Shown: positions 51,350-63,233, counted from the first letter of the stretch. The stretch: DNA of 64,000 bases from Psychrobacter sp. APC 3426 (GCF_030408035.1 NZ_JASDCF010000001.1:124001-188000); one strand, 5' to 3'. Numbers and translations: made by a program. Notes: a model not told the origin generated them from the sequence alone.

Positions 51350-52876
51350 ATGTTATACGCCTATCCCAATACTGAAAAAAGCCCCGTTCAATTCCGCAAA
51401 AAATATGACAACTTTATCAATGGTGAGTGGGTCGCGCCAGTCGATGGTGAATACTTTGATAACTCAAGCCCAATCGATGGTAAAGTTTTTTGTCAGGTCG
51501 CACGCTCAAAAGAAGCTGATATTGAAAAAGCCCTTGATGCCGCTCATGCTGCCAAAGACGCATGGGGCAAAACCAGTGTCACTGAACGCGCTAATCTATT
51601 GTTAAAAATCGCTGATAAGATGGAAGCCAATTTAGAGGCTATCGCTATTGCTGAATGCTATGAAAACGGTAAGCCCGTACGCGAAACCTTGGCTGCCGAC
51701 ATTCCACTAGCTGTCGATCACTTTCGCTATTTTGCCAGTGCCATTCGCGCCCAAGAAGGTGGTATCAGCCAAATCGATGAAGACACCGTCGCCTATCACT
51801 TCCATGAGCCACTTGGCGTCGTCGGTCAAATCATTCCTTGGAACTTTCCTATCCTAATGGCAGTTTGGAAACTTGCCCCTGCCCTTGCTGCTGGTAACTG
51901 CGTTGTACTCAAACCTGCTGAGCAAACGCCAGCTTCTATTTTATTCATGCTAGAAACCATCGGTATCGCTGATATATTACCAAAAGGCGTACTTAACGTC
52001 GTCAATGGTTTCGGTGTTGAAGCTGGTAAGCCTCTAGCATCTAACCCACGTATTAATAAAGTGGCTTTCACTGGCGAGACCACCACTGGTCGTCTCATCA
52101 TGCAGTACGCTAGTGAAAACATCATTCCAGTAACGCTAGAGCTTGGTGGTAAGAGTCCAAATATTTTCTTTGCCGATATCATGGATGAAGACGATGATTT
52201 CTTGGACAAAGCAGTTGAAGGTCTAGTGATGTTTGCACTAAACCAAGGCGAAGTTTGTACTTGCCCATCGCGTGCTCTGGTTCATGAAAGCATTTATGAT
52301 GAGTTTATTAAACGCTGTATCGCCCGTGTCGAAGCGATCAAAATGGGCAACCCACTAGATACCGATACCATGATTGGTGCGCAAGCCAGCTCAGATCAAT
52401 TAGAAAAAATCCTTTCTTATCTTGATATCGGTAAAAAAGAAGGCGCCAAAGTATTGGTTGGCGGCGAACGAGCCAAACATGAGGGAGATTTGGGAGATGG
52501 CTACTATGTGCAGCCGACTATCTTTGAGGGTACCAATGACATGCGCGTGTTCCAAGAAGAAATCTTTGGACCTGTACTCGCCGTCACAACCTTTAAAGAC
52601 GACGAAGAAGCCATGAGCATTGCCAATGATACATTATATGGTCTAGGCGCTGGCATCTGGACACGTAGTGTACATAAGGCCTATCGTTTCGGACGTGGCA
52701 TCCAAGCTGGTCGCGTATGGACCAACTGCTATCATGTCTATCCTTCGCATTCAGCGTTTGGTGGCTACAAGCAGTCTGGTATCGGTCGCGAAAACCATCT
52801 GATGATGCTCGATCACTATCAGCAAACCAAAAACATGCTGGTGTCTTATAGTCCTAAAAAAATGGGCTTCTTTTAA
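51350..52876 (+). CDS. Aldehyde dehydrogenase (acetaldehyde/ExaC-type)
   Basis: 508 residues from the ATG at 51350 with AAGGAA upstream; an in-frame ATG 42 bases earlier is less likely. NAD-dependent enzyme with the catalytic Cys in [14 protein letters not shown] and Glu in [13 protein letters not shown]. The opening [20 protein letters not shown] is typical of the ExaC/AldB group acting on acetaldehyde and similar short aldehydes. It is followed by an alcohol dehydrogenase (97 bp) and a DUF779 protein, together an ethanol-to-acetate route. Confidence 0.92.
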   Translation: MLYAYPNTEKSPVQFRKKYDNFINGEWVAPVDGEYFDNSSPIDGKVFCQVARSKEADIEKALDAAHAAKDAWGKTSVTERANLLLKIADKMEANLEAIAIAECYENGKPVRETLAADIPLAVDHFRYFASAIRAQEGGISQIDEDTVAYHFHEPLGVVGQIIPWNFPILMAVWKLAPALAAGNCVVLKPAEQTPASILFMLETIGIADILPKGVLNVVNGFGVEAGKPLASNPRINKVAFTGETTTGRLIMQYASENIIPVTLELGGKSPNIFFADIMDEDDDFLDKAVEGLVMFALNQGEVCTCPSRALVHESIYDEFIKRCIARVEAIKMGNPLDTDTMIGAQASSDQLEKILSYLDIGKKEGAKVLVGGERAKHEGDLGDGYYVQPTIFEGTNDMRVFQEEIFGPVLAVTTFKDDEEAMSIANDTLYGLGAGIWTRSVHKAYRFGRGIQAGRVWTNCYHVYPSHSAFGGYKQSGIGRENHLMMLDHYQQTKNMLVSYSPKKMGFF

Positions 52877-52973
52877 AGCTGTCTCTCAAGGCACTTTATG
52901 GCAAAACTGTAAAGTGCGACCTTGATGCTTGTTGAGCATCTTAATACAAAGAACGATGACAAGGAGTTGCAAC

Positions 52974-54002
52974 GTGAGTAATAAAATGAAAGCGGCTGTT
53001 TTGCACGAGTTTGGACAACCTTTGCAAATTGAAGAAGTAGACATTCCGACCCCAGGTGCCGGTCAAATCGTGGTAAAAATGCAAGCATCAGGTGTCTGTC
53101 ATACTGACCTGCACGCTGTCGAAGGTGATTGGCCTGTAAAACCAAGTCCACCATTTATCCCAGGACACGAAGGCGTAGGTTTGATAACTGCTGTGGGTGA
53201 CAACGTTCATCATGTCAAAGAGGGTGATAGAGTTGGTGTGCCTTGGCTTTACTCTGCTTGTGGTCACTGTACCCATTGTTTGGGTGGCTGGGAGACCTTG
53301 TGCCTAAGTCAAGAGAACTCTGGCTACTCAGTAAATGGCAGTTTTGCAGAATATGTCCTAGCAGATGCAAACTATGTTGGTATTATCCCTGAGAGCGTTG
53401 ACTCTGTTGAGATTGCACCAGTTTTATGCGCAGGTGTTACCGTGTATAAAGGTCTTAAAATGACCGACACCAAGCCGGGTGATTGGGTCGTTATTTCAGG
53501 TATCGGTGGACTTGGTCACATGGCAGTACAGTATGCTATTGCCATGGGCTTGAATGTTGCTGCTGTCGATATTGACGATGAAAAACTTGAATTTGCCAAA
53601 AAACTGGGGGCGACCGTCACCGTTAATGCCAAAAACACCGACCCTGCCGAATATCTACAAACAGAAATCGGTGGTGCTCATGGTGCGCTCGTAACAGCGG
53701 TATCGTCTAAAGCATTTGATCAAGCCCTAGGTATGTTACGACGCGGTGGTACGTTGGTCTGTAATGGTCTGCCAACGGGTGACTTCCCTGTTTCTATCTT
53801 TGATACTGTTCTAAACGGTATTACCATTCGTGGCTCAATCGTTGGTACCCGTCTAGACTTGCAAGAGTCGTTAGATATGGCGGCGGAAGGTAAAGTAAAA
53901 GCAACTGTTGCCGCTGAGCCGCTTGAGAATATCAATGACATTTTTGACCGTATGCGCGATGGTAAAATTGAAGGTCGCATCGTCATTGACTACTCTATGT
54001 AG
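52974..54002 (+). CDS. adhP: Zinc-dependent alcohol dehydrogenase
   Basis: 342 residues, starting with GTG at 52974, seven bases after AAGGAG. Catalytic zinc Cys in [16 protein letters not shown]; structural zinc site [15 protein letters not shown] with four Cys; Rossmann motif [19 protein letters not shown]. It oxidises short alcohols such as ethanol with NAD to aldehyde, which the ALDH upstream can consume. Typical AdhP length. A long imperfect hairpin terminates it. Confidence 0.93.
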   Translation: MSNKMKAAVLHEFGQPLQIEEVDIPTPGAGQIVVKMQASGVCHTDLHAVEGDWPVKPSPPFIPGHEGVGLITAVGDNVHHVKEGDRVGVPWLYSACGHCTHCLGGWETLCLSQENSGYSVNGSFAEYVLADANYVGIIPESVDSVEIAPVLCAGVTVYKGLKMTDTKPGDWVVISGIGGLGHMAVQYAIAMGLNVAAVDIDDEKLEFAKKLGATVTVNAKNTDPAEYLQTEIGGAHGALVTAVSSKAFDQALGMLRRGGTLVCNGLPTGDFPVSIFDTVLNGITIRGSIVGTRLDLQESLDMAAEGKVKATVAAEPLENINDIFDRMRDGKIEGRIVIDYSM

Positions 54003-54073
54003 ACAGGTCAATTAATTACGACATTTTCACTTTTTAGAAACTGTCTCGATAATTATGACGTTTGGTCACAAAT

Positions 54074-54137
54074 AAAAGGTCGTATCGTTTTCAGCCACAT
54101 GCTATTAATGATGTGAGTGAAAATGATGCGGCCTTTT
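54074..54137 (+). terminator. Long hairpin terminator after adhP
   Basis: AAAAGGTCGTATC pairs with GATGCGGCCTTTT using G-U pairs, then CACAT/ATGTG within; followed by TTTTATA. Confidence 0.7.
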
Positions 54138-54212
54138 ATATTCTTACTTAGCTTATATCCATAATCAGCATGATAGTAATTCAGCGATAATTTTGAAGAT
54201 AAGGAGCATGAC

Positions 54213-54539
54213 ATGAAACTTGAAGCGACAGAGTCCTGCGTTGCGTTAATTGAACTATTAAAGTCTAAGCATGGTGATTTGATGTTTCATCAATCGGGTG
54301 GCTGCTGCGATGGTAGCTCACCTATGTGCTATCCGTTAGGTGAATTCAAAGTTGGTGGGCAAGATGTACTCGTGGGTGAGCTCGCAGGCTGCCCCTTTTA
54401 TATGGGTAAAGCTCAGTACAAACTTTGGCAACATACCAATCTCACGATTGATGTGGTTAATGGACGCGGGGCCAGTTTTTCGCTTGAGATACCTGAAGGT
54501 AAGCGCTTTATCGTCCGTTCAGAGATTTGTGCCGTATAG
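54213..54539 (+). CDS. DUF779 protein
   Basis: 108 residues. The cysteine-rich centre SGGCCDGSSPMCYPLGEF and AGCPFYMGKAQYKLW are diagnostic of DUF779. The family typically sits beside acetaldehyde dehydrogenases and its chemistry is unknown; the clustered Cys may bind metal. AAGGAG stands ahead of the ATG. Its place after ALDH and AdhP supports a role in aldehyde metabolism. Confidence 0.92.
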   Translation: MKLEATESCVALIELLKSKHGDLMFHQSGGCCDGSSPMCYPLGEFKVGGQDVLVGELAGCPFYMGKAQYKLWQHTNLTIDVVNGRGASFSLEIPEGKRFIVRSEICAV

Positions 54540-54758
54540 CCATTGGCTAACGCACAGTGTGGTCAACGCATGATAAAACACTGGAGCTGCTATGCAAGTT
54601 CATTCTGTATTGTTAAGGTTTTTTCTGTGATGCTTTGACATACAGACACCCTATAGTCATTTTTATTTCATTATTTCATTAAAATAATAGATACTGTAAA
54701 GCGTAACCTATTTCAATAAGCGCGTTTTTATAAGCATGGATGCTATAAGGAATATAAA

Positions 54759-56402
54759 ATGGAATTTGACGCAACCTTTGATTACGTCATCGTCGGTGGC
54801 GGCTCTGCAGGCTGTGTGCTTGCCAGCCGGCTGACAGAAAATCCAGACATCAGTGTCTGTTTATTAGAATATGGGGGTGAAGGCAAGGACCTCGCAGTTC
54901 GTGTGCCTGCTGGGCTGATTTTGATGGTGCCAGGTAAACCGCTGAAATTGAACAATTGGTGTTTTCATACCACCCCGCAAACGCATCTTAATAACCGTCG
55001 CGGCTTCCAACCACGTGGTCAATGCTTGGGTGGCTCCTCTGCTATCAATGCCATGATTTATACCCGTGGTAGTGCTTTAGACTATGAACGCTGGGTTGAG
55101 CAAGGCTGCGAAGGCTGGGGATCTAACGATGTGTTGCCCTACTTTATTAAAGCTGAAAACAATATCCATGGCGCTGATAACCTACATGGTGATAGCGGCC
55201 CTTTACATGTCAGTGACTTACTAAGTCCACGCGATATCTCAAAAGCATTTGTAGACGCTGCGATTGCCAATGGTTTAGATGATAACCAAGATTTTAATGG
55301 CAAAAAACAAGATGGTGCTGGGCTATATCAAGTCACTCATTTTCATGGGGAAAAACAAGGTCAACGCTGCTCTGCGGCGGCCGCCTATCTACATCCAGTT
55401 CAAAGCCGACCAAATCTGACCGTTATTACCCATGCGCAAGCCAACCGTGTCATTTTTGAGGAAAAGCAAGCCGTTGGCGTCGCTTATGAAAAAGACGGTG
55501 TTGAACATACGGTGATGGCGCATCATGAAGTCATCTTATCAGGTGGCGCTTTTGGCTCACCAAAAGTTCTGATGTTATCGGGCATAGGCCCATCTGAACA
55601 TTTGCAGTCACATGGCATTGATGTGTTAGTAGATGCGCCTGACGTTGGCGGTAACTTGCAAGATCATCTAGACGTGGTCTTTGACTATGAGGTTAATACC
55701 ACCGATGTCATCGGTATTGGCATAGCAACCATTTCAACCTTAACCAAAAGCATTCGGCAATGGAGAAAGGATGGCACGGGCCTCTTGTCTACCAACTATG
55801 CTGAAGCGGGCGCGTTTTTTAGTGTCGGTGATGACCCAAAAGAATGGCCAAATACCCAGTTGCATTTTGTCATTTCTCGCGTGATTGAGCATGGTCGTGA
55901 TCTTAGACGCGGCTTTGCTATCTCTTGCCATAGCTGTTACTTAAGACCCGAAAGTCGCGGGACAGTAAGGCTTGATTCAGCCGACCCATCAGCGGCGGTG
56001 CTGATTGATCCAAACTACCTCTCACATCCTAAAGATGTAGAATATATGGTTGCAGGCGCTGAGCGCACGCGCGCCATCATGCAAGAATCCCCCATCGCCA
56101 AATATATCACCGAAGATTACCCTGCTCCTTATATTGAAAAAGACGGTATGCTCGGCTATATCCGCAATAAGTCAGATACCATCTACCATCCTGTTGGTAC
56201 CTGCCGCATGGGCTCAGATGACAAATCCGTCGTTGATTTAGATTTAAAGGTGCGCGGTGTAAGCGGACTGCGTGTCATCGATGCATCAATCATGCCCACC
56301 TTGATCAGCGGCAATACCAATGCACCGACGATTATGATTGCTGAAAAAATGGCAGACCTTATCAAGGCGAAACATAATAACGTTGAGCGCGCCGCGTCAT
56401 AA
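54759..56402 (+). CDS. GMC-family alcohol/choline dehydrogenase-like flavoenzyme
   Basis: 547 residues. FAD motif [23 protein letters not shown] signatures [19 protein letters not shown] and [20 protein letters not shown], active-site His in [18 protein letters not shown]. Close in plan to BetA (40768-42468) but without choline-specific context; AlkJ-type long-chain alcohol dehydrogenase is likely given the neighbouring ADH/ALDH genes. AAGGAATA precedes the ATG. Probably membrane-associated and passing electrons to quinone. Confidence 0.9.
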   Translation: MEFDATFDYVIVGGGSAGCVLASRLTENPDISVCLLEYGGEGKDLAVRVPAGLILMVPGKPLKLNNWCFHTTPQTHLNNRRGFQPRGQCLGGSSAINAMIYTRGSALDYERWVEQGCEGWGSNDVLPYFIKAENNIHGADNLHGDSGPLHVSDLLSPRDISKAFVDAAIANGLDDNQDFNGKKQDGAGLYQVTHFHGEKQGQRCSAAAAYLHPVQSRPNLTVITHAQANRVIFEEKQAVGVAYEKDGVEHTVMAHHEVILSGGAFGSPKVLMLSGIGPSEHLQSHGIDVLVDAPDVGGNLQDHLDVVFDYEVNTTDVIGIGIATISTLTKSIRQWRKDGTGLLSTNYAEAGAFFSVGDDPKEWPNTQLHFVISRVIEHGRDLRRGFAISCHSCYLRPESRGTVRLDSADPSAAVLIDPNYLSHPKDVEYMVAGAERTRAIMQESPIAKYITEDYPAPYIEKDGMLGYIRNKSDTIYHPVGTCRMGSDDKSVVDLDLKVRGVSGLRVIDASIMPTLISGNTNAPTIMIAEKMADLIKAKHNNVERAAS

Positions 56403-56875
56403 AATACAGAAAGACAAATATCTTATGATAGGTATTTTTCTTTAATAACCTTGTGTATGAAAATTTATAGTCATTAAAATTAGGATAAGCTCATCTTATA
56501 ATTATTTAATGCTTATGTTAAATAGTACCGAGAAAATCGATAAATTATGGCATCTTATATAACTCAGTATCTGCTCATAATAAATTCGGAAATAAAGATA
56601 TTATAACGGGACGTTTTCTATCAAAATTAGTGTGAAGATACCTTGCATTAGCACTGTTTAAAAGGGTATATTTAAACGACTTATTTATATTGATGTTTTT
56701 TTTAAATATGAGTCCGGGTTGATTCAACCTGACTCATTTTTTATTTCATATATTAAAGACACGATATAAAAAACTGCTTTAAAGGGAATTAAGAGTTTGC
56801 CAACTGTGTTTATGGTTCAAATATGAACCTGTGCATATATCGGCAAACTCCTTATCATTTACATAGGATGTAATA
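56403..56875. other. Gene-free gap before the peptide transporter
   Basis: 473 AT-rich bases with no credible gene. It holds the terminator at 56708-56737 and should contain the promoter of the transporter operon; no operator is recognisable. Confidence 0.5.
56708..56737 (+). terminator. Hairpin terminator
   Basis: ATGAGTC, bulge, GGGTTG / AACC, bulge, GACTCAT, followed by TTTTTT. It lies 300 bp past the GMC gene and 139 bp before the transporter gene. Confidence 0.8.
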
Positions 56876-58516
56876 ATGCAAAAATCACTTTTCAAATTGA
56901 CGATGTTGGCGACGGTTGTCTTAGGTATCAGCGCCTGTAGCGGTGACAACAAAACTACTGATGGCGCCGCTGCAGGCTCAGACGCCAAAGCTGCGAAAAC
57001 CTTACTTTATTGCTCAGAAGGTAGTCCTGCTGGCTTCGACCCAGCACAATATACTTCTGGTACTGACTTTGATGCCAGCGCCTACCCCATCTATAACGGC
57101 TTAGTAGAATTCAAAAGAGCGGGTACCGAGATTCAACCAGGGCTGGCTGAAAGCTGGGATATTAGCGAAGATGGCAAAACCTATACCTTTAATTTACGTA
57201 AAGGGGTCAAATTTGGTAAAACAGACTACTTTACTCCAACCCGCGACTTTAACGCTGACGACGTCGTCTTTACGCTAGAACGTATTACCAACCCAGACTT
57301 TGAATTTAATAAAGCCTATCCTGCTGAGTTCCCATATTCGGTCGGCATGGGACTGCCTGATATCATCTCTGATATCGAAAAGGTTGACGACTATACGGTA
57401 AAAATCACCCTCAGCGAGACCAACGCGCCGTTTTTACAGAACCTAGCGATGGCCTTCGCTTATATTAATTCCGCTGAATATGCCGATCAGCTAATGGCTG
57501 CGGATAATGCCGCTGATATTAATACCAAACCTGTTGGTACCGGACCTTTCGTCTTTACCTCCTATCAAAAAGACGCACAAATTCGTTATACCAAAAACCC
57601 AGACTATTGGAACAAAGATGATATTCATATCGACAATCTAGTATTTGTCATTACTAAAGACTCAGCCGTTCGCGCTCAAAAAGTGCAAGCAGGCGAATGC
57701 CATGTGTCAGCCTACCCAAAACCTGCCGAAATTGAGTCAGTCAAAAAATCCGGTAAAGCCACAGTCCTTGATCAGCCTGGCTTCAACGTAGGCTATGTGG
57801 GCTACAACGTAGAAAAACCAAAGCTTAGCGACCTTAAAGTCCGCCAAGCGTTAGATATGGCCATCAACAAAGACGCTATTATTAACGCGGTTTATCAGAG
57901 CGAAGGGCTTAAAGCGACCAATCCTATGCCGCCAACGCAGTGGGGTTACGACGAGTCGCTTAAAGATGCCCCTTATGACGTTGAAAAAGCCAAATCACTT
58001 ATGAAAGAAGCCAACGCTGATAATCTTGCCATCAATTTATGGTATATGCCTGTTCAGCGGCCATATAACCCTAATGCTAAGCTTATGGCTGAAATGCTGC
58101 AAGCAGATTGGGCGAAGATTGGCGTCGATACCAAGCTTGTCACTTATGAGTGGGGCGAGTACCTGAATCGCGCTGCTAAAGGTGAGCACGATGTTATTTT
58201 GGCTGGCTGGACCGGTGACAATGGTGACCCAGATAACTGGCTTGGTACCCTATTGTCTTGTGACGCTGTCGGTGGTAACAACTACTCACGCTGGTGTAAT
58301 AAGGACTTTGACAGTTTAGTGACCAATGCCCGTCAAATTACCAATCAAGATGATCGCGTCAGTGATTATGTACAAGCTCAGCAGATATTCAAAGAGCAAC
58401 TGCCTTGGACAACGATGGCACATTCGGTGGTAACCGTATTCACGGCACCAAACGTTGTCGATTATAAAATTAGTCCACTAGGTTCAATACGCTTTGATGG
58501 TGTGAAGGTTGAATAA
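56876..58516 (+). CDS. Peptide ABC transporter substrate-binding lipoprotein
   Basis: 546 residues of the SBP_bac_5 (DppA/OppA) family. The N-terminus is a lipoprotein signal with lipobox GISAC (Cys about 21). Conserved family parts: EGSPAGFDPAQYTSGTDF, AESWDISEDGKTYTFNLRKG, NPDYWNKDDIHID, VRQALDMAINKDAI. It captures di- or oligopeptides in the periplasm and hands them to the permeases encoded next. A hairpin without a T-run lies after it, as is common where the SBP is made in excess. AGGATG precedes the ATG. Confidence 0.94.
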   Translation: MQKSLFKLTMLATVVLGISACSGDNKTTDGAAAGSDAKAAKTLLYCSEGSPAGFDPAQYTSGTDFDASAYPIYNGLVEFKRAGTEIQPGLAESWDISEDGKTYTFNLRKGVKFGKTDYFTPTRDFNADDVVFTLERITNPDFEFNKAYPAEFPYSVGMGLPDIISDIEKVDDYTVKITLSETNAPFLQNLAMAFAYINSAEYADQLMAADNAADINTKPVGTGPFVFTSYQKDAQIRYTKNPDYWNKDDIHIDNLVFVITKDSAVRAQKVQAGECHVSAYPKPAEIESVKKSGKATVLDQPGFNVGYVGYNVEKPKLSDLKVRQALDMAINKDAIINAVYQSEGLKATNPMPPTQWGYDESLKDAPYDVEKAKSLMKEANADNLAINLWYMPVQRPYNPNAKLMAEMLQADWAKIGVDTKLVTYEWGEYLNRAAKGEHDVILAGWTGDNGDPDNWLGTLLSCDAVGGNNYSRWCNKDFDSLVTNARQITNQDDRVSDYVQAQQIFKEQLPWTTMAHSVVTVFTAPNVVDYKISPLGSIRFDGVKVE

Positions 58517-58566
58517 CCTTGGCTAATTAAGTCCGGTACGACATGCACTGTTATTTAATTTGTATT

Positions 58567-58595
58567 CGGCTGGATCAGACTCTCTGCTCCAGCCG
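58567..58595 (+). terminator. Intergenic hairpin between binding-protein and permease genes
   Basis: CGGCTGGA / TCCAGCCG stem with a 13-base loop and only TATTTGT after it. It may stabilise the SBP message or partly stop transcription, leaving lower permease expression. Confidence 0.6.
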
Positions 58596-58718
58596 TATTT
58601 GTATGAGTTAAGCGCTTTGCTAAACACATTGCCAAACATATTGTCACGGACAGTCTCAGCACTGCTAATACGCTAATCATCGATCTATAACTATTGACCC
58701 TCAACTATTGAGCAGCCC

Positions 58719-59735
58719 ATGCTACTGTATATTCTGCGTCGAATTGCTATTCTAATTCCCGTCTATCTTGGCCTAACGCTATCGACCTTTACCCTAATTC
58801 GTCTCGTACCTGGAGATGCCGTCGAGATTATGATGGGTGAGCGTATGGTCGATCCAGAGCTACATGCCCGTGCACTAGAAAGACTTGGCTTAGACAAACC
58901 ACTCATCGTCCAATATTGGGATTATTTGACTGGTATCTTGACCGGTGATTTTGGTCAGTCTTTTCGTACACGTACTCCAGTATTACAAGACTTCTTTGCC
59001 CATTTTGTACCAACCTTAGAGCTGGCGGTATGCGCCATTGTCATTGCCAGTGTCATTGGTGTTAGCTTAGGTATCTTTGCTGCGCTGCGACGTGGTACTT
59101 GGATTGATTACACCTTAATGTCAGGGGCGCTGGCAGGATACTCTATGCCCATATATCTATTGGGACCTATCCTAACCGGTATATTCGCCCACTATTTAGG
59201 CCTGTTACCAGTCGCTGGAGTGATATCTGTCGCGCAATTTTTAGATGTTAAGCCCTTATACGGCTCGTGGTTATTGGGTTCTCTGACGTCAGGAGAACCT
59301 GGCGCATTTTGGGATGTGGTAAAGCACTTTATCTTACCTTCTATTGCCTTATCGACTATTCCATTAGCGATGATAGCTCGGATGACACGCTCTGCAATGC
59401 TTGAGGTGTTAGACGAGGACTATGTGCGTACGGCACGAGCCAAAGGCTTATCGCCGCGCCGAGTGATATTAGTACACGTTATGCGCAATGCTTTAATCAC
59501 AGTAGTCACTGTTGTTGGTTTGCAGATGGCGACCTTGCTTGCTGGCGCTATTATCACTGAGACTATCTTTAGTTGGCCAGGCGTTGGTAATTGGCTACTC
59601 GATGGGTTTTTTACTCGTGATTATCCTATTGTGCAAAACGGTATTTTACTGGTAGCCACTGCCTTGATTTTGGTTAGTTTATTTATCGATATTTTGTATG
59701 GTCTTATCAATCCGCGTATTCGACATACTTCTTAA
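58719..59735 (+). CDS. Peptide ABC transporter permease (DppB-like)
   Basis: 338 residues. The opening LLYILRRIAILIPVYLGLTL and LRLVPGDAVEIMMGE-type loop are diagnostic of DppB/OppB. Six membrane helices; the EAA loop that touches the ATPases is at YVRTARAKGLSPRRVILVHV. Forms a heterodimeric channel with the next permease. Start ATG at 58719 with GAG upstream; the 200-bp gap before it holds the SBP hairpin. Confidence 0.94.
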   Translation: MLLYILRRIAILIPVYLGLTLSTFTLIRLVPGDAVEIMMGERMVDPELHARALERLGLDKPLIVQYWDYLTGILTGDFGQSFRTRTPVLQDFFAHFVPTLELAVCAIVIASVIGVSLGIFAALRRGTWIDYTLMSGALAGYSMPIYLLGPILTGIFAHYLGLLPVAGVISVAQFLDVKPLYGSWLLGSLTSGEPGAFWDVVKHFILPSIALSTIPLAMIARMTRSAMLEVLDEDYVRTARAKGLSPRRVILVHVMRNALITVVTVVGLQMATLLAGAIITETIFSWPGVGNWLLDGFFTRDYPIVQNGILLVATALILVSLFIDILYGLINPRIRHTS

Positions 59736-59879
59736 TTTAACATTGATAAATAATCATATTACAAATAGTGACGATTAGCGCTTTCATGGTTTTGAGTAAT
59801 TTTTTAGCAAATTATCAATACTTTCTTAGAAATGAGACTCTAAACATGTTCAAAGCGCTAGCCACTACAGGAATTGCTC

Positions 59880-60791
59880 ATGAAGCCTTCTGTTCTCCCT
59901 TCTGATATCAATCTGGCAGCCACACCGCCCTCGTCTTGGCAGCTATTTCTATCGACGTTCTGCCGAAATAAAGGCGCCGTGCTTGGCTTTATTGTACTGG
60001 CGTTGATGGTCATTATCGCCATACTTGCGCCCGCTATTGCGCCTCACGATCCTTATGAGCTATTCACCGGCCAAGAGCAGCTCCCACCCGCTTTCTTGGA
60101 CGGTGGCAATGCGATGTTTTGGCTTGGTACTGATGATGCAGGTCGAGATACTTTATCTCGGGTGATGTATGGCGCGCGTTACTCATTGTTTATTGGTCTA
60201 AGTGCCACTACCCTCGCTATGTTGGTCGGTGTTTCATTAGGACTTAGCGCCGCGTTTTGGCCAAAGGTTTGGGGTAAAGCAGTGATGCTGGTCAATGATA
60301 TTTTGATGTCCTATCCTAGCTTGCTGTTGGCTATCATTATTGCGGCTATCTTAGGCCCTTCTATGACCAACACTATTATTACGATTGCCTTGGTCTGCAC
60401 ACCACCTTTTATTCGCCTGACACGTGCTACCGCGATGGTAGAGCTACAACGTGAGTATTTTGTTGCCTCACAAGTAATGGGCGCTGGCGTGTTCCGCTTA
60501 TTGTTCGTGACCATTTTACCCAATTGTATGGCCCCGCTTATCGTACAAGCGACGATGATTTTCTCCTCTGCCATTTTAGAAGCAGGTGCGATTGGTTTCC
60601 TAGGCTTCGGTGTACAACCGCCAGATGCTGAATGGGGTGCGATGTTAGGTACAGCGCGTCAATATATTCAAAGTAATGTTTGGCTAGCTATTTGGCCGGG
60701 TGTCGCTATTTTCTTAGCTGCTTTGTCAATTAACTTAACTGGTGATGGCCTACGCGATGCGCTAGATCCCAAATTGAAGCAGGTAACCTAA
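59880..60791 (+). CDS. Peptide ABC transporter permease (DppC-like)
   Basis: 303 residues from the ATG at 59880 (AGGA upstream). N-terminal cytoplasmic segment (about 1-28) with [20 protein letters not shown], then six membrane helices. The sequence [20 protein letters not shown] is typical of DppC/OppC, and the ATPase-contact loop lies around [20 protein letters not shown]. Its stop overlaps the ATPase gene start by one base (TAATG), so coupling is likely. Confidence 0.94.
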   Translation: MKPSVLPSDINLAATPPSSWQLFLSTFCRNKGAVLGFIVLALMVIIAILAPAIAPHDPYELFTGQEQLPPAFLDGGNAMFWLGTDDAGRDTLSRVMYGARYSLFIGLSATTLAMLVGVSLGLSAAFWPKVWGKAVMLVNDILMSYPSLLLAIIIAAILGPSMTNTIITIALVCTPPFIRLTRATAMVELQREYFVASQVMGAGVFRLLFVTILPNCMAPLIVQATMIFSSAILEAGAIGFLGFGVQPPDAEWGAMLGTARQYIQSNVWLAIWPGVAIFLAALSINLTGDGLRDALDPKLKQVT

Positions 60792-61867
60792 TGACTGAAA
60801 TTTTAAATAATGCTTCTGTAGTAAATTCAGCAGGTTCTTCGACAGAAAATACCCCATTACTACTGGATATCAAAAATCTCTCGGTAACCTTTGGTGAAGG
60901 GGCGCGTGCTTTTCGCGCGGTAGATGACGTGTCGTTAACGATTAGGCAAAGCGAAGTGGTGGCAGTAGTCGGTGAATCTGGCTCAGGAAAGTCCGTCACT
61001 ATGATGGCCCTAATGGGACTGTTGCCGCCCTCTGCGACGGTTCGGGCTAAGCGGGTGATGTTTGATAATAAAGACATGCTTAGTATGTCAGCCAAAGAAA
61101 AACGCGGCATTATTGGTAAAGATATCTCGATGATTTTTCAAAATGCGATGTCTTGTCTAAATCCAAGCTTTACGGTTGAGATGCAATTGGGTGAAGTACT
61201 GCGCAAACATCTTGGCTTACGGGGTTCAGCGGTCCAGACACATATCTTAGAGCTGCTTGAATTGGTTGAGATGCCTGACGCCAAAAACCGACTTAAGGTC
61301 TATCCGCATCAGCTATCAGGCGGTATGAGCCAGCGAGTTATGATTGCGATGGCGATTGCTTGCGAGCCAAAACTGCTTATCGCTGATGAACCAACCACCG
61401 CTCTTGATGTCACGGTGCAAGCGCAAATCATGGACTTACTCAGCCGACTACAACGCGAAAAACAAATGGCAATGGTGCTTATCACCCATGATTTAGGTTT
61501 AGTCGCGCAAAACTCACGCGATGTCGTCGTCATGTATGCCGGCCAAGTGGTTGAAACCAGTACCGTGCCAGAGATTTTTCAAACCCCTGCTCACCCTTAT
61601 ACCGAAGCATTGCTACAAGCCATCCCCGAGCTGGCTATCGGTCAAGATAGGCTCAATAGCTTGCCGGGTGTCGTACCCAGTCAATATGATCGCCCAAGCG
61701 GTTGCTTATTGTCTCCGCGTTGTCCGTATAAAGAGCCAGCTTGTGAAGTACCACCGCCCATTTTAGAGACGCCTACTGGCAACGTACGCTGTATTCACTC
61801 AGACCTGCCAAACTTACCTTCTCGCACTTCTATCGCTAACGCTGCTACTTTGGAGTCCCAGTTATGA
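60791..61867 (+). CDS. Peptide ABC transporter ATPase (DppD-like)
   Basis: 358 residues. Walker [17 protein letters not shown], signature [15 protein letters not shown], Walker [21 protein letters not shown]-terminal extension has the Cys motif [19 protein letters not shown] found in Dpp/Opp ATPases, which may bind an iron-sulphur cluster. N-terminal tail (1-25) is not conserved. It overlaps the next gene by ATGA, coupling the two ATPases. Confidence 0.95.
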   Translation: MTEILNNASVVNSAGSSTENTPLLLDIKNLSVTFGEGARAFRAVDDVSLTIRQSEVVAVVGESGSGKSVTMMALMGLLPPSATVRAKRVMFDNKDMLSMSAKEKRGIIGKDISMIFQNAMSCLNPSFTVEMQLGEVLRKHLGLRGSAVQTHILELLELVEMPDAKNRLKVYPHQLSGGMSQRVMIAMAIACEPKLLIADEPTTALDVTVQAQIMDLLSRLQREKQMAMVLITHDLGLVAQNSRDVVVMYAGQVVETSTVPEIFQTPAHPYTEALLQAIPELAIGQDRLNSLPGVVPSQYDRPSGCLLSPRCPYKEPACEVPPPILETPTGNVRCIHSDLPNLPSRTSIANAATLESQL

Positions 61868-62835
61868 GTAATAAAGTGGTCTTAAAAGCGGTCAACCTAC
61901 ACAAGCATTACCCAGTATCGCAAGGTCTGGGCAAGCCTAAAGCTTATGTTAAAGCCTTAAACGGTATCTCGTTTGAGCTTGAAGCTGGCAAGACGCTTGC
62001 GGTCGTTGGTGAATCAGGCTGCGGTAAATCGACTCTCGCTCGCCAGCTAACGCTCATTGAACAGCCTACTGACGGTGAATTATTTATCAACGATGAGGCG
62101 ACAACTGGCTATAGCCGAAAAGCATTAAAAGATTTGCGTACCGAGATTCAGATGGTATTCCAAAACCCTTATGGTAGCCTTAACCCGCGTCATACTATTG
62201 GTTATCAATTGACTGAACCGTTAGACATTCATACCAAGCTATCAAAAGAAGAAAAGCGTAGCAAAATTAATGAGATGATGAGACATGTTGGTCTACGTCC
62301 TGAACATGCTGGCCGTTATCCGCATATGTTTTCAGGTGGACAGCGTCAACGGATTGCTCTCGCCCGCGCTATGATGCTCAACCCAAAGATTGTGGTCGCT
62401 GACGAACCTACCTCCGCGCTCGATGTCTCGATTCAAGCGCAAGTATTGAATTTATTCATGGATTTACAGGACGAATACCATACCGCTTACGTCTTTATCT
62501 CTCATAACTTATCAGTGGTACGCCATGTCGCTGATGATGTAATGGTGATGTACTTAGGTCAGGCGGTCGAACACGGGCCTAAAGAGGCTATTTATAATGC
62601 CCCAAAACATCCTTACACCATTGCTTTATTAGCAGCGGCACCGACTGTAACTGGCCATAAAAATGACTTAACCTTACATGGGGAGCTGCCAAGTCCACTT
62701 AACCCACCAAGTGGCTGCGCACTGCATAAACGCTGTCCTTACGCCAAGCCTAAATGTAGTGAAATAGAGCCTGAGCTGCGAGAGTGGGAAGGTCGATTGG
62801 TCTCTTGTTTACGGTTGGAAGAAATTTATGGGTAA
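61864..62835 (+). CDS. Peptide ABC transporter ATPase (DppF-like)
   Basis: 323 residues. Walker [17 protein letters not shown], the Q-loop [16 protein letters not shown], signature [15 protein letters not shown], Walker [19 protein letters not shown]-terminal Cys motif [14 protein letters not shown] as in the partner. With DppD it powers the importer. Last gene of the operon; 23 bp separate it from the zinc-ribbon remnant on the other strand. Confidence 0.95.
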   Translation: MSNKVVLKAVNLHKHYPVSQGLGKPKAYVKALNGISFELEAGKTLAVVGESGCGKSTLARQLTLIEQPTDGELFINDEATTGYSRKALKDLRTEIQMVFQNPYGSLNPRHTIGYQLTEPLDIHTKLSKEEKRSKINEMMRHVGLRPEHAGRYPHMFSGGQRQRIALARAMMLNPKIVVADEPTSALDVSIQAQVLNLFMDLQDEYHTAYVFISHNLSVVRHVADDVMVMYLGQAVEHGPKEAIYNAPKHPYTIALLAAAPTVTGHKNDLTLHGELPSPLNPPSGCALHKRCPYAKPKCSEIEPELREWEGRLVSCLRLEEIYG

Positions 62836-62857
62836 AGTAGCTATTGGTTAATCCCAG

Positions 62858-63000
62858 TTAATTAACATTGACCACACCGCGACATTTAGGAAACTGACTA
62901 CAACCAAAAAAGTCTTTCCCTTGGTGCTGGCCTTTTTTTGCAACACGTTTGATCATTGCCCCCTGACATCTTGGGCAAGCGGACGAAGGGAACCCAACAA
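62858..63000 (-). pseudogene. Remnant of a topoisomerase-type C4 zinc finger protein
   Basis: 47 residues in a frame closed by a stop just upstream: CPRCQGAMIKRVAKKGQHQG, then KDFFGCSQFPKCRGVVNVN. This is a complete C4 zinc ribbon of the topoisomerase I C-terminal type, the kind also found at the end of restriction-endonuclease-like (Mrr-type) membrane proteins. Upstream, other frames read VRNAIVISRITATISRLLG, which may be the broken membrane part after a frameshift. No start. It is probably the 3' end of a decayed gene. Confidence 0.6.
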
Positions 63001-63165
63001 TCTACTGATTGTAGCGGTTATCCTGCTGATGACAATGGCGTTGCGGACCGTGGCTAGATGTGGTCGCTCGGATGATGGAACGCATCTAGACATGATAGCC
63101 CGCACGCCATTGACGAAGCAGATAATAGCGAAAAGCAGGTATCAGCTCCAAAAACGAACCATAAA

Positions 63166-63199
63166 AAAAGAGCTGCCAGATTACTCCAGCAACTCTTTT
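63166..63199 (-). terminator. Terminator of the transketolase gene
   Basis: On the minus strand AAAGAGTTGC, loop, GCAGCTCTTT, then seven T, about 35 bp past the stop. Confidence 0.85.
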
Positions 63200-63233
63200 A
63201 TAAACTCAAAAACTAAGTTTAAGCTTTGGTTAA

